This document shows, in pieces, positions 8,771 to 17,366 of a stretch of 36,855 nucleotides of DNA (positions are counted from its first letter, which is position 1; each line of letters opens with the position of its first letter). Made by a program: the position numbers and the translations under genes. Below the pieces are notes generated by a model, which searched no databases, was not told where the DNA came from, and saw only the letters and a program-made list of their open reading frames with translations. This DNA comes from Mariniphaga sp. (lineage in GTDB: Bacteria > Bacteroidota > Bacteroidia > Bacteroidales > Prolixibacteraceae): positions 1-36,855 of the forward strand of contig JANXZJ010000165.1 of NCBI GenBank assembly GCA_025355585.1. Reading direction: 5' to 3'.

Positions 8771-10033
8771 ATGGTCATATTAGCATCAACAACCACAATA
8801 TTGGTCGCCGGAGTCGTGATCTTCCTGCTGATCACCCTGCTTCTGGTGGGAATTCTGCTTTACGTGAAGACGAAACTTACCCCGGAAGGGTCGGTTGAAA
8901 TCGATATTAATGACGGAAAACTCACCCTTGATGTTGAACCGGGCAGCAGCCTGCTCTCGACTCTTGGAAATAACAAAGTATTTCTTCCTTCAGCATGTGG
9001 TGGTAAAGGGACTTGCGGAATGTGCCGCTGCCAGGTAAATTCAGGTGCAGGAACTATCCTTTCTACAGAAACAGGATTCTTCAATCGTAAAGAACAAGCA
9101 GATAACTGGAGGCTTGCCTGTCAGATCAAGGTGAGGGAAACCATCAAAATGCATGTGAAACCGGAGATTCTGGGAATCAGAAAATGGGAATGCACCGTTG
9201 CTTCAAATGAAAATGTGGCAACCTTCATCAAGGAATTTATTGTCAATCTGCCAAAAGGCGAAATCCTTGAGTTCAAATCAGGCGGATACATCCAGATAGA
9301 TGTTCCTGAATGTGAAGTTGATTTCAAGGATTTCAATATTGGCGAGAAATTCCGCACTGAATGGGAAAAGAACAAGATGTTTGACCTGAAAATGAAGAAT
9401 CCCGAACCAACATTCCGGGCTTATTCGATGGCCAACCATCCGGCAGAAGGGAATATTGTGATGCTCAATATCCGTATTGCAACCCCACCATTCGATCGCG
9501 TCAATGGTGGTTTTATGAAATTGAATCCGGGCATTTGCTCTTCTTACATCTATTTGCTTAAACCAGGCGATAAAATCACCATCTCAGGCCCTTACGGTGA
9601 ATTCTTCCTCAAAGACAACGACAACGAAATGATGTTTATTGGCGGTGGCGCAGGGATGGCTCCAATGCGCTCGCACCTGTTCCACATCTTCAAAACTTTA
9701 AAAGAACGCAATAAAAAAATAACATTCTGGTATGGTGCCCGTTCATTGAGCGAGGTCTTCTATTTCGAAGAATTCACGGCCATCGCAAAAGAATTTCCAA
9801 ATTTCACCTTTAACCTGGCGCTTTCGGATCCAAAACCTGAAGATAACTGGACTGGAATGAAAGGGTTTATCCATCAGGTGATTTACGATAATTACCTCCG
9901 CTTGCACAAGGAGCCCGAAGAGATTAATTATTACATGTGCGGTCCGCCGATGATGAATACTGCCGTTTCAAAAATGCTCTATGACTTAGGTGTTCCTGAC
10001 GAAAATATTGCTTACGATGACTTCGGAGGATAG
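8771..10033 (+). CDS. nqrF: Na+-translocating NADH:quinone reductase subunit F (NADH dehydrogenase subunit)
   Basis: The electron entry subunit: it oxidises NADH through FAD and passes electrons to a 2Fe-2S centre. It is 420 aa. An N-terminal membrane helix spans about residues 8-32. The plant-type ferredoxin domain has cysteines C76, C82, C85 and C117 in SACGGKGTCGMC...ACQIKV. The FAD domain shows RAYSMAN, and the NADH domain shows GGGAGMAPMRSHLF and YMCGPPMM, ending in YDDFGG. It closes the operon. I see no convincing hairpin terminator before the next gene at 10116. Confidence 0.96.
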   Translation: MVILASTTTILVAGVVIFLLITLLLVGILLYVKTKLTPEGSVEIDINDGKLTLDVEPGSSLLSTLGNNKVFLPSACGGKGTCGMCRCQVNSGAGTILSTETGFFNRKEQADNWRLACQIKVRETIKMHVKPEILGIRKWECTVASNENVATFIKEFIVNLPKGEILEFKSGGYIQIDVPECEVDFKDFNIGEKFRTEWEKNKMFDLKMKNPEPTFRAYSMANHPAEGNIVMLNIRIATPPFDRVNGGFMKLNPGICSSYIYLLKPGDKITISGPYGEFFLKDNDNEMMFIGGGAGMAPMRSHLFHIFKTLKERNKKITFWYGARSLSEVFYFEEFTAIAKEFPNFTFNLALSDPKPEDNWTGMKGFIHQVIYDNYLRLHKEPEEINYYMCGPPMMNTAVSKMLYDLGVPDENIAYDDFGG

Positions 10034-10091
10034 ACTGTATTGGAAAGAGAGAGATATTGAGCTATTGTGAAATTGCAGAAATTCAATTTAT

Positions 10092-10099
10092 TACATTTG
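10092..10099 (+). promoter_or_regulatory. Predicted -7 element upstream of the MORN-repeat gene
   Basis: TACATTTG is an exact TAnnTTTG match 17 bp before the ATG at 10116. No good TTTG lies at the expected distance upstream, so this is a half-supported promoter. It suggests the gene is transcribed separately from nqr. Confidence 0.4.
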
Positions 10100-10115
10100 T
10101 ACAAAAGGTTTTCCA

Positions 10116-10910
10116 ATGAAAAAACTCATCATCGTTTTAATATCTGTATTTATCCCCTTTACCTTTCTATTTGCCCAGGGCAATCTCAATCAAACTGATG
10201 CAAACGGGCATAAACAGGGTCATTGGATTGGCAGATATGCCAGCGGGACAATCCGTTATGAAGGTTCGTTTAGTAACGATAAACCGGTAGGCGAATGGAA
10301 ACGGTTTCATGAAAACGGTAAAATCAAAGCTCAATTACGACATTTCCCAAACTCCGACAAAGCATCAGCAGAACTTTTCGACATCAACGGAGTTCGCTAT
10401 GCAAAAGGGATTTACATAGGTGTAGCAAAAGACAGTACCTGGAATTATTATAACAACACCCGGTTAGTTGGACAGGAAAACTACACCAATGGTAGCAAAA
10501 ATGGCAGATCACTCACCTTTTTTGAAGATGGTACTCCCGCGACGGAATCAAACTGGGTCAATGGATTACAAAACGGGATAAGCCGGAGTTTTTATTCATC
10601 CGGAAAAAAGAAAACTGAAACCATGTTTCAACAAGGTAAACGCCAGGGATTGAGTCAGGTTTATTATGAATCGGGGCAGTGCCAGATTAACGGTCAATAT
10701 GTCAACGACCAATCGGACGGAGCATGGAAGTTCATGGATGAAAACGGTAAAGTAAAGTACGAATTGAAGTACAAAGCGGGCGTTCTGCTTAATCCTGAAG
10801 TAATTGATAGCATTCAGGCTGATGAGTTTAAAGCATTCGACCGGGCAAAAGGAAAATTAAAAGATCCACAGGATTTTAATCAAAGGCCCGAAGAATACCT
10901 CCGAAATTAG
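10116..10910 (+). CDS. Secreted MORN-repeat variant protein (YwqK-like)
   Basis: A 264-aa protein with a cleavable signal peptide (residues 1-20, ending LFAQ). The mature part consists of successive ~22-residue units of the MORN_2 type, recognisable by NGHKQGHWIGRYASGTIRYEG, KPVGEWKRFHENGKIKAQ, NGSKNGRSLTFFEDGTPATES, NGLQNGISRSFYSSGKKKTE and SDGAWKFMDENGKVKYELKY. Such repeats form a beta-meander. Automated annotation often labels the family as YwqK antitoxin, but nothing here supports a toxin partner. The function is unknown; it is probably periplasmic or surface-exposed. Its stop codon overlaps that of the convergent DUF3810 gene (shared bases 10908-10909). Confidence 0.85.
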   Translation: MKKLIIVLISVFIPFTFLFAQGNLNQTDANGHKQGHWIGRYASGTIRYEGSFSNDKPVGEWKRFHENGKIKAQLRHFPNSDKASAELFDINGVRYAKGIYIGVAKDSTWNYYNNTRLVGQENYTNGSKNGRSLTFFEDGTPATESNWVNGLQNGISRSFYSSGKKKTETMFQQGKRQGLSQVYYESGQCQINGQYVNDQSDGAWKFMDENGKVKYELKYKAGVLLNPEVIDSIQADEFKAFDRAKGKLKDPQDFNQRPEEYLRN

Positions 10911-12004
10911 CGTTTCGATCTGTCAATTCTGGTCGTATTGTGGTAATAGCTGATTACAAGTGCCACAACCTGGTTGTAATTCTTAACGCCTTCTTCAATA
11001 TTGTTGGTTTTCAAATAGGCATTATTCGCCGCGGTTTGCACCTTGTCGAGCGTATAGTTCCGCAATCCCTGCCAATGTCTGCGTTGAAACCTTAAATCCA
11101 TGATTACAAGTTTATCTATTTTTCGGATATAATCCTTAACATCTTTCATTTGAGATGCATCCGATAAAAAGTAAACCAACAGATTTACATATCCTGAATA
11201 TTTTAAACGCTGGTCATCGGATGTCATACATACTACAAAGGCAGCAAGGTTAGCCTCTGCTTCGTTGGTAATTCCAAACTGGTGTGCTTTCTCGTGCGCA
11301 AGTACAAAAGGATATTCCATGGGTAGCAGGTAATAATTCAAATGAATCTCATTGAAAAATGGACCGAAATAGCCACTCACGCCTGATTTTGCGAAAAACG
11401 AACTGAAAATCATTGTTTTAGGTCGTCGGGAGCCATTCGGATAATTGATCCCGATCGCTTTGCTGTTTTTTCTGTAAGAATCCTCAACTGCCTTATCAAT
11501 TGTTGGATAATCGGAAGGAGCAACAGAAACATAGCTTGAATTGGTATGGGAAATAATTGAATCGAGGGTAGATCGGAACACTGCTTCGTCAGGTTTTTGT
11601 TTTTCCCAGCTTACCCGCGTTTCAATCCTGGGCCTGAAATAGTTAAAGCCCCATACGAAGTAGAAAAAAACATAGAGAAGCGCAGTCGATTGCAAAATCC
11701 TCAAAGCAAACCATTTCCATTTCACTTTTCTGAAAATAGCCAGAACCAGTCCTGCAACCAACAGCACAATCGTCATTGTCCAAAACAGATCCCATAAAGA
11801 AAATGGAACCAGGTTGCTCAACCCTGAGACTATTTTTGCAATGAAAGGATAAATCCCAGTTGAATAGTAAAGATCGACAAATCGTGAGTTGTGAACAGCA
11901 TATCTGACACTTATGAATACAAGTAGTGCAAGGATAAATGGCCATGCAAGGAGAATAATCTTCCGTATATCGTTCTTCGACATGCTTATATTTATCTTTT
12001 TCAT
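10907..12004 (-). CDS. DUF3810 membrane protein with HExxH motif
   Basis: A 365-aa protein with three hydrophobic N-terminal segments (about residues 15-35, 50-90 and 95-120) followed by a soluble domain. The soluble part contains FNYFRPR and an HEKAH zincin-like motif in LAHEKAHQFGITNEAEANLAAF, with the downstream NEAEAN glutamates giving a plausible third ligand. This pattern is that of DUF3810, a Bacteroidota/Firmicutes family predicted to be membrane-bound metallopeptidases. Substrate and role are unknown. The frame extends to a TTG at 12031, but the ATG at 12004 is a better start. It converges on the MORN-repeat gene with overlapping stops, so any terminator must lie inside the opposing coding region. 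Confidence 0.85.
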   Translation of the reverse strand: MKKINISMSKNDIRKIILLAWPFILALLVFISVRYAVHNSRFVDLYYSTGIYPFIAKIVSGLSNLVPFSLWDLFWTMTIVLLVAGLVLAIFRKVKWKWFALRILQSTALLYVFFYFVWGFNYFRPRIETRVSWEKQKPDEAVFRSTLDSIISHTNSSYVSVAPSDYPTIDKAVEDSYRKNSKAIGINYPNGSRRPKTMIFSSFFAKSGVSGYFGPFFNEIHLNYYLLPMEYPFVLAHEKAHQFGITNEAEANLAAFVVCMTSDDQRLKYSGYVNLLVYFLSDASQMKDVKDYIRKIDKLVIMDLRFQRRHWQGLRNYTLDKVQTAANNAYLKTNNIEEGVKNYNQVVALVISYYHNTTRIDRSKR

Positions 12005-12120
12005 ACTTTCGCTATCACTGAATCTGTTCAACCAATACCCTAAACAAAGAAAATAAGGGTAAACCGGTATAATATTTGTCTGTAAAACTACGAAATGAAT
12101 ACCAATGTTTAACTTTGGAG

Positions 12121-13572
12121 ATGATGAATGAGCGACTTAAATTATCGGAGCTAAACGGACTTGTCAAAAAGGCGATAGGTGAGGCATTCACTGCACCAGT
12201 TTGGGTGATCGGCGAAATCTCCGAATTAAAAACGAACCGGAGCGGACATTGCTATCTCAACCTGATCGAAAAAGAGGAGAATGGTGATGCCATTGTGGCA
12301 CAGGCAAGGGCTACCATCTGGTCGTATACCTTCAGGATGTTGCGTCCTTATTTTGAGTCGACAACAGGGCAGCAGTTGACCGAGGGGCTAAAAGTATTGG
12401 TGAGTGTCTCGGTGGAGTTTCATGAATTATATGGCTATAGTCTGAACATTCGGGATATTGATCCGACTTATACATTGGGCGATATGGCAAGGCGGCGACG
12501 TGAAATTATCACCCGTTTGGAATCCGAAGGTGTTGCTGAAATGAATAAAGAGTTGGAACTCCCGCTTGTTCCTCAAAAAATAGCCATCATTTCTTCGCCC
12601 ACAGCAGCTGGATATCAGGATTTTATCGATCAGTTAATCAATAATCCGGCAGGTTATCATTTCGTTCTGAAACTTTTCCCCGCCGTTATGCAGGGAAATC
12701 AGGCTGAAACCTCTATAATTGAGGCATTGGAGCAGATTTTTCTGTACGAAAATTTTTTCGACGCGGTAGTAATTATACGTGGTGGTGGTTCGCAGGCAGA
12801 TCTTAGCTGCTTCGATAATTATAACCTTGCCTATTATATCACCCAGTTTCCTTTGCCAGTGATTACCGGGATAGGCCACGAGAAAGACGATTCAATTGTC
12901 GATCTGGTTGCACATACACGGCTTAAAACACCAACAGCAGTTGCAGAGTTTCTTATCAGCGGAGTAGCTCAGTTCGATCAGCGTCTTGATGAATTGAAAA
13001 ACAGCTTCACCGGATTTATCACTGGCTTATTAGCCGAATCAAAAGATGATATTGAGCAAATTACGAGGATGATAGCTCCTTTAACAAATGAAAAGATTTC
13101 GAAAGCTAACAATCTTCTTAATCAAACTATTTGGAAATTAGACAGGTCTGTTAAAAGATTAATACAAAACCGTAATAATCAATTAATACGGAAAGAAGAA
13201 ACGGTAAGGTATGAATTCAAAAATTTTGCCCGTTTACAATTAAGAATTCTTGAAAGAACGACAAGAACACTATCCGGTACCCTTCGGCAAATAGCAATTG
13301 CTAACCGGGGCCATCTAATCCTTAAGATGCAAAGATCTGAAGCACTGTTTAGAGGGGCACTATCCGATAACAGACATTATCTTGATCTTTCATTGCAAAT
13401 GGCGCGACTTACCGATCCGAACAAAATTCTTGCACGCGGTTACTCAATAACAACCTATAATGGACATGCTTTAAAAGATGTCAATATGATTGATAGTTTA
13501 GCGCAAATCGAAACAAGACTTTATAATGGTCAAATAATCAGTGAAGTAAAAATAATTAAAAAAAATAGCTAA
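12121..13572 (+). CDS. xseA: Exodeoxyribonuclease VII large subunit
   Basis: Catalytic subunit of exonuclease VII, which degrades single-stranded DNA from both ends into oligonucleotides; cytoplasmic. It is 483 aa from the ATG at 12121. An OB-fold occupies residues ~1-105 with VWVIGEISELKTNRSGHCYL. The catalytic domain has the family motifs VVIIRGGGSQADLSCFD and ITGIGHEKDDSIVDLVAHTR. A long coiled coil follows, and the C-terminus has LARGYSITT. A TTG at 12076 would add 15 residues. A second ATG at 12124 would remove one residue; neither alternative can be excluded. It is followed after 1 bp by xseB, so the two form one operon. Confidence 0.95.
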   Translation: MMNERLKLSELNGLVKKAIGEAFTAPVWVIGEISELKTNRSGHCYLNLIEKEENGDAIVAQARATIWSYTFRMLRPYFESTTGQQLTEGLKVLVSVSVEFHELYGYSLNIRDIDPTYTLGDMARRRREIITRLESEGVAEMNKELELPLVPQKIAIISSPTAAGYQDFIDQLINNPAGYHFVLKLFPAVMQGNQAETSIIEALEQIFLYENFFDAVVIIRGGGSQADLSCFDNYNLAYYITQFPLPVITGIGHEKDDSIVDLVAHTRLKTPTAVAEFLISGVAQFDQRLDELKNSFTGFITGLLAESKDDIEQITRMIAPLTNEKISKANNLLNQTIWKLDRSVKRLIQNRNNQLIRKEETVRYEFKNFARLQLRILERTTRTLSGTLRQIAIANRGHLILKMQRSEALFRGALSDNRHYLDLSLQMARLTDPNKILARGYSITTYNGHALKDVNMIDSLAQIETRLYNGQIISEVKIIKKNS

Positions 13573-13573
13573 A

Positions 13574-13783
13574 ATGAATGTGAGCAAAAAAAATGTTTCG
13601 TATAAGGAAGCCATCATCGAAATTGAAGGAATACTAAGGCAGCTAGAGAACAATGAGTTAGATGTAGACGAACTTTCCGAAAAAGTTAAACGAGTATCTC
13701 AATTGGTTACTTTGTGCAAAGAGAAACTCCACAATACCGAACAAGAGATTGATAAAATACTGAAAGAGATGGACAACAAATAA
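13574..13783 (+). CDS. xseB: Exodeoxyribonuclease VII small subunit
   Basis: A 69-aa helical protein with the classic small-subunit layout: VSYKEAIIEIEGILRQLEN, then LDVDELSEKVKRVSQLVTLCKEKL and a terminal helix. XseB binds the long coiled coil of XseA and is needed for assembly of the enzyme. The ATG lies 1 bp after the xseA stop, indicating coupled translation. Length fits the family (about 60-80 aa). Confidence 0.93.
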   Translation: MNVSKKNVSYKEAIIEIEGILRQLENNELDVDELSEKVKRVSQLVTLCKEKLHNTEQEIDKILKEMDNK

Positions 13784-13975
13784 ATGTAGGATTAGAATCT
13801 GACTTTTCACCATTTACATTCGGCTGTTTAGTAATTATTTAAGTGTGATACAACTTGATTATGAGTAATTTATTTAATAAATGTTATTAATATGAAATTT
13901 CTATCAAAAATCATGTTATTCTATTTATAAATATTGTAGTTTTATCGTTCATAATAATTGAAACAATATATCACA

Positions 13976-14533
13976 ATGGCCGAATCAAAAATTGATTTTT
14001 CGTTTGACAATATTCACTTTTCTTGTGAAGGTGAAAAAGATTGGGTGGGAACCCAATTGAATCAGATACTTAATCGTATCCCGGGTCTGAATAAACCCGA
14101 TTCATATACAAAATCCGAAAAAGTTAAAAATTCTTCAACTCAAATTTTGGCGGAAGACGATTTGATATCAGAAAACACGGTCGCCGGGGATAAAGAGAAG
14201 ATCAAACGCGGACGCAAACCCAAAGTTGCTGATGAGCTAATGGTTGAAGAACCATCAGGGGATCCGCTGTTTGAGTTTTTGAAAGAAAAAAATGCAGATA
14301 AGAATCAGGTCAAAAAATTTCTTGCTACTGCTGTTTACATGCATTCTCAGGGCGGTGAAAAATTTTCCACGCCGATGGTTTCTAGGGCATTAAAAGCATC
14401 TCATATCGAGAAACTTATTAATGCAAGTGACTGTCTTAACAAAAATGAGAAAAAAGGATTTTGCATCAAAGATGAAAAGGAATTTATTCTTACCGATACG
14501 GGTATCCGTTCTATACTCGGAGATATAGAATAA
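13976..14533 (+). CDS. Unrecognised protein with AT-hook-like motif
   Basis: A 185-aa protein that I cannot assign to a named family. Residues ~1-40 form a short acidic/aromatic region (IDFSFDNIHFSCEGEKDWVG). A low-complexity linker follows. At about residues 80-87 there is a basic KRGRKPKV motif resembling an AT-hook, which in other proteins binds the minor groove of AT-rich DNA. The C-terminal ~85 residues (FEFLKEKNADKNQVKKFLAT, then FSTPMVSRALKASHIEKLI, then ILTDTGIRSILG) look like a helical, possibly winged-helix fold. The frame runs back to a TTG at 13958, but the ATG at 13976 is the more natural start. It is monocistronic: 192 bp after xseB and followed by its own terminator. DNA binding is an inference. 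Confidence 0.7.
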   Translation: MAESKIDFSFDNIHFSCEGEKDWVGTQLNQILNRIPGLNKPDSYTKSEKVKNSSTQILAEDDLISENTVAGDKEKIKRGRKPKVADELMVEEPSGDPLFEFLKEKNADKNQVKKFLATAVYMHSQGGEKFSTPMVSRALKASHIEKLINASDCLNKNEKKGFCIKDEKEFILTDTGIRSILGDIE

Positions 14534-14535
14534 TA

Positions 14536-14564
14536 AAAAAACCCGCGCTCTCAGCGGGTTTTTT
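14536..14564 (+). terminator. Bidirectional rho-independent terminator
   Basis: A-run plus CCCGC pairs with GCGGG plus six T around a 7-nt loop. It lies just past the AT-hook gene. With A- and T-runs on both sides it could also end transcription of the convergent TonB receptor gene, whose stop is at 14607. Confidence 0.88.
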
Positions 14565-14606
14565 ATTATAAATGTTCACACCATCTCTCCATTACTTCGT
14601 CCTTCC

Positions 14607-17051
14607 TTAAAAACCTATATTAACACTAAGTATAAAATTAGTGCCTGCCTGCGGAAAATATCCATCCATCTTGTTTCTCTTCCCTTCGTAAAGATAGGAA
14701 TAGACCCAGGCATTGCTTTCATATTCTTTATTGAAAATATTATTCACCAACAGATTAAATTTTACCTCACTAAATAGGTTTTGCTTTAATGTATAACCTA
14801 ATTTCAGGTTGCTGACAAAATAGGCATCAATTTTTCTGTCGTTGCTGGCTGTATTATCGATGAATTGCTTTCCGACATAGTTAGAAAGAAAGCTGATTTC
14901 AAGTCTGCCGGATGGTTTATAAGAGAGAACACTGTTAGCTGTCAGTTGAGGAGCAAATGCAAGATCGGTTTTCCTGATTATGTTTGTTTTCAATCCGCCA
15001 TTATCCCAATCTTCTACATATTCAGTGAAATCGTTGATCTTATTCCGGCTGATCGTTGCATTCACATTCCAGTTAAAATTCTTTAAGAATTTCACTCCTG
15101 CCATCAGTTCAATCCCTGCACGATAGCTTTTATCAACATTGGTCATTATTGCGGCTCCGACATCATTGATCTGACCAGTAAGAATCAACTGATTATTGTA
15201 ATGCATATAATACAGATTTGTTCCCAGCATCACATTCGTCGACCTGAAGGTATATCCCAATTCAAAATCATCTAATGTTTCAAAGGTTGGTTGCTTTCCC
15301 GACGGATTGGCATCTACAAAATTGTCACGGTTTGGCTCCCGGTTTGCACGACCAAAACTCAGGTGTGCTTCCTGGTTTAGCGCCGGCACATAAAACAGAC
15401 CCACCTTGGGATTGAAGAAGTTATACTTATGATTTTGAGTAATATTGCGCAGATCAGCATCAATCCCATCTATTTCATAATTGATATACCGGTACTGAAG
15501 ATCGGCAGTTGCATTCAGTTTTTCAGAAAGCTGAACATTGTAACGCGCATAAATATTGTAATCCTTTTTTAGCCCGCTGCCCCTGTACCATTCATGATTA
15601 TATTTTGAATTGCCGGTAATTTTTGCCCAGATTACTTTCCCGAAATGATGCCCGTCATAAATATTCGCGCCACCTCCAAAATTCAGGGAGTTAATCCCCT
15701 TTTTATAATTTAAGGAAAATACGATCCCATAAAAATCATTGTCAAGCCATTTGCGCCTGATCAAATCTGTTGTCTCAACCGTGGTGCCATTTATCACCGG
15801 CGGTACTAGTTGATAATCCGTAAATTTCTGATCTGTTTCATATTGCTCGTAGTAACCACGGCCATATGTATAAAATACTGCTGCATTCAGGTTCAGAAAA
15901 GGATTTAATTTGTGCGAAAAGTGAAGCTGATAATGATCCTGTTGATAATGATCAACCTGATTTTCGTAAGTATATAAGTTATAGGTTCTGCTGTTCGAAT
16001 GAATCATGTTTTGTGTTTGTTCATGTGTGTAAAGTCCATGATCTTCATACTGCTGCATTCCTGCAAGATCGTTATTGAGTCTCACCGACGGAACGCCATT
16101 CCATGCCTGATAAGTCTCTTCAAATCCGGAAAAGATCGTCACTTTCAAAATTGTATTCGCAGTAAAATATCCTCCTGAAATAAAAAATGATTTCAGATCA
16201 GATGCGCCGCGGTCAATAAAACCTGAGGAAGTGATTTTAGAGAGTGAAGCATCAACCGCAAATTTACCGTTGACGAGTCCAGTTCCGGCGGTAAGGTTGT
16301 TTCGGAAAGTGCTGAATGATCCGGCAGATGAACTGTAACTGGCATTCGCCTTTGGATTTAATTTGCTGGTTTGTAGGTCGATTGTTGCACCGAAAGCGCC
16401 TGCACCATTTGTCGAATTTCCAACACCTCTTTGCACCTGGATATTCTCGGTTGAAGTAGCAAGGTCGGGAATGTCAACAAAGTAAGTACTGTGCGATTCT
16501 GCATCTGACATCGGAATTCCATTTGTTGTAACATTGATCCTGTTCAGATCGGTTCCCCTTATCCTGAAACTCGTATAACCCATTCCATTCCCGGCATCCG
16601 AAGTTGCTACAAATGAAGGCGTATAATTTAGCAAATAGGGAATGTCCTGTCCAAGATTTGATTTTTGAATGTCTTCTTTCCCAATTGTAGTGTAGGCCAC
16701 AGGCGATTTCTGTCCGGCACGTGAGGCAGAGACAAGCACTTCCTCTGTCAATACACTGGTTGGCTCTAATACAATATTTAGATTTTCAGAATTGTTAAGA
16801 ATCAGATCTTTACTGAAGTTATGATACCCGATAAAGGTAACGAAGACTGTATATTTGCCTTTTCGGAGGTTTGAAAATTTAAACTCCCCTTTCGATCCTG
16901 CAGTGGTTCCGTTAAAAGTGTTGCCCAGTACTATATTTGCACCAACCAACGACTCACCCTTTTCATCTTTAACAACTCCTGTCAGCGACAATTGCGCGAA
17001 AACCATCACCGCAAGCAGCTGAAATGCAATAAATAATCCAATTCGTTTCAT
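14607..17051 (-). CDS. TonB-dependent receptor, predicted thiamin (or precursor) importer
   Basis: Outer-membrane receptor of 814 aa from the ATG at 17051. It has a signal peptide (residues 1-19, ending VFAQ) and a carboxypeptidase-regulatory-like domain at ~20-105 (LTGVVKDEKGESLVGANIVL). The plug domain spans ~120-240 with FRIRGTDLNRINVTTNGIP and NIQVQRGVGNSTNGAGAFG. A beta-barrel ends in FILSVNIGF with the usual terminal aromatic residue. The substrate is inferred from regulation: the leader carries two TPP riboswitch aptamers, and TPP-controlled TonB receptors in Bacteroides are known to take up thiamin. An upstream extension of the open frame to 17198 reads through the proximal riboswitch and is not believable. 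No thiamin biosynthesis gene or PnuT-type transporter is in the window. Confidence 0.92.
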   Translation of the reverse strand: MKRIGLFIAFQLLAVMVFAQLSLTGVVKDEKGESLVGANIVLGNTFNGTTAGSKGEFKFSNLRKGKYTVFVTFIGYHNFSKDLILNNSENLNIVLEPTSVLTEEVLVSASRAGQKSPVAYTTIGKEDIQKSNLGQDIPYLLNYTPSFVATSDAGNGMGYTSFRIRGTDLNRINVTTNGIPMSDAESHSTYFVDIPDLATSTENIQVQRGVGNSTNGAGAFGATIDLQTSKLNPKANASYSSSAGSFSTFRNNLTAGTGLVNGKFAVDASLSKITSSGFIDRGASDLKSFFISGGYFTANTILKVTIFSGFEETYQAWNGVPSVRLNNDLAGMQQYEDHGLYTHEQTQNMIHSNSRTYNLYTYENQVDHYQQDHYQLHFSHKLNPFLNLNAAVFYTYGRGYYEQYETDQKFTDYQLVPPVINGTTVETTDLIRRKWLDNDFYGIVFSLNYKKGINSLNFGGGANIYDGHHFGKVIWAKITGNSKYNHEWYRGSGLKKDYNIYARYNVQLSEKLNATADLQYRYINYEIDGIDADLRNITQNHKYNFFNPKVGLFYVPALNQEAHLSFGRANREPNRDNFVDANPSGKQPTFETLDDFELGYTFRSTNVMLGTNLYYMHYNNQLILTGQINDVGAAIMTNVDKSYRAGIELMAGVKFLKNFNWNVNATISRNKINDFTEYVEDWDNGGLKTNIIRKTDLAFAPQLTANSVLSYKPSGRLEISFLSNYVGKQFIDNTASNDRKIDAYFVSNLKLGYTLKQNLFSEVKFNLLVNNIFNKEYESNAWVYSYLYEGKRNKMDGYFPQAGTNFILSVNIGF

Positions 17052-17063
17052 TCTTAAATACTT

Positions 17064-17084
17064 AAAATGGTTAATAAATAACCA
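17064..17084 (-). promoter_or_regulatory. Possible expression-platform hairpin before the TonB receptor
   Basis: On the minus strand TGGTTA and TAACCA form a perfect 6-bp stem with a 5-nt loop, followed by TTTT, 13 bp before the ATG at 17051. It sits where it could act as a weak terminator or hide the ribosome-binding region under control of the proximal TPP aptamer. A second small hairpin (CAGG/CCTG) lies at 17091-17103. Inferred from pairing only. Confidence 0.35.
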
Positions 17085-17104
17085 ATGAGGCAGGTAATTC
17101 CTGA

Positions 17105-17184
17105 TCGCCATCCCTGCACCGGCATTATCCGGATCAGGTTCGGTGGGTATGATCTCAGCCCGTAATCTTAAGGCACCCCATTGC
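17105..17184 (-). promoter_or_regulatory. TPP riboswitch (THI element), proximal copy
   Basis: Read on the minus strand, the conserved aptamer blocks occur in order: GGGGTGCC, GGGCTGAGATCATACCC, CCGAACCTGATCCGG, ATAATGCCGG, TGCAGGGA. These are the P2/P3, pyrimidine-binding and P4/P5 pyrophosphate-binding segments of the thiamin pyrophosphate riboswitch. Flanking CGC and GCG can close P1. It ends about 55 nt before the TonB receptor start, so TPP binding should reduce expression of that receptor. Confidence 0.95.
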
Positions 17185-17283
17185 GTAATCCAATTCAAAA
17201 ATGAATGCTTCGAAAAAAAACATACTTTTTTTGAAGCGGGAAACTTTAGGGGGTACTATTTAAAAAGAATTGAATTTTTCATT

Positions 17284-17352
17284 TTCCCTTTCCGGCATTA
17301 TCCGGACAGGTTCGATGGGTTTGATCTCAGCCCGTTTTTTTCAGGCACCCCT
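17284..17352 (-). promoter_or_regulatory. TPP riboswitch-like aptamer, distal copy
   Basis: A second THI element about 100 nt upstream of the first, on the same strand. Blocks in order are GGGGTGCC, CGGGCTGAGATCAAACCC, TCGAACCTGTCCGG, ATAATGCCGG and AAAGGGA. The overall pattern is as good as in the proximal copy. However, one A is missing between the P4 and P5 halves, and the J5/4 bases after P5 are AA where the proximal copy has TG. Those positions form the pyrophosphate-binding side in known TPP aptamers, so ligand affinity may differ. Confidence 0.85.
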
Positions 17353-17366
17353 TATAATTTCGGCGA

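Noticed and set aside
4144..10033. Rnf complex instead of Nqr
   Set aside because: Gene order A-F, an NqrF with ferredoxin plus FAD/NADH domains, and absence of RnfB/RnfC-type multi-cluster ferredoxins all indicate Nqr.
12110..12117. TAACTTTG as the xseA promoter
   Set aside because: It is only 3 bp from the ATG at 12121 and has no -33 partner at the right distance, so it would yield a leaderless or truncated message.
17052..17198. 49-residue N-terminal extension of the TonB receptor
   Set aside because: It is a translation of the proximal TPP riboswitch; a signal peptide begins at the ATG at 17051.
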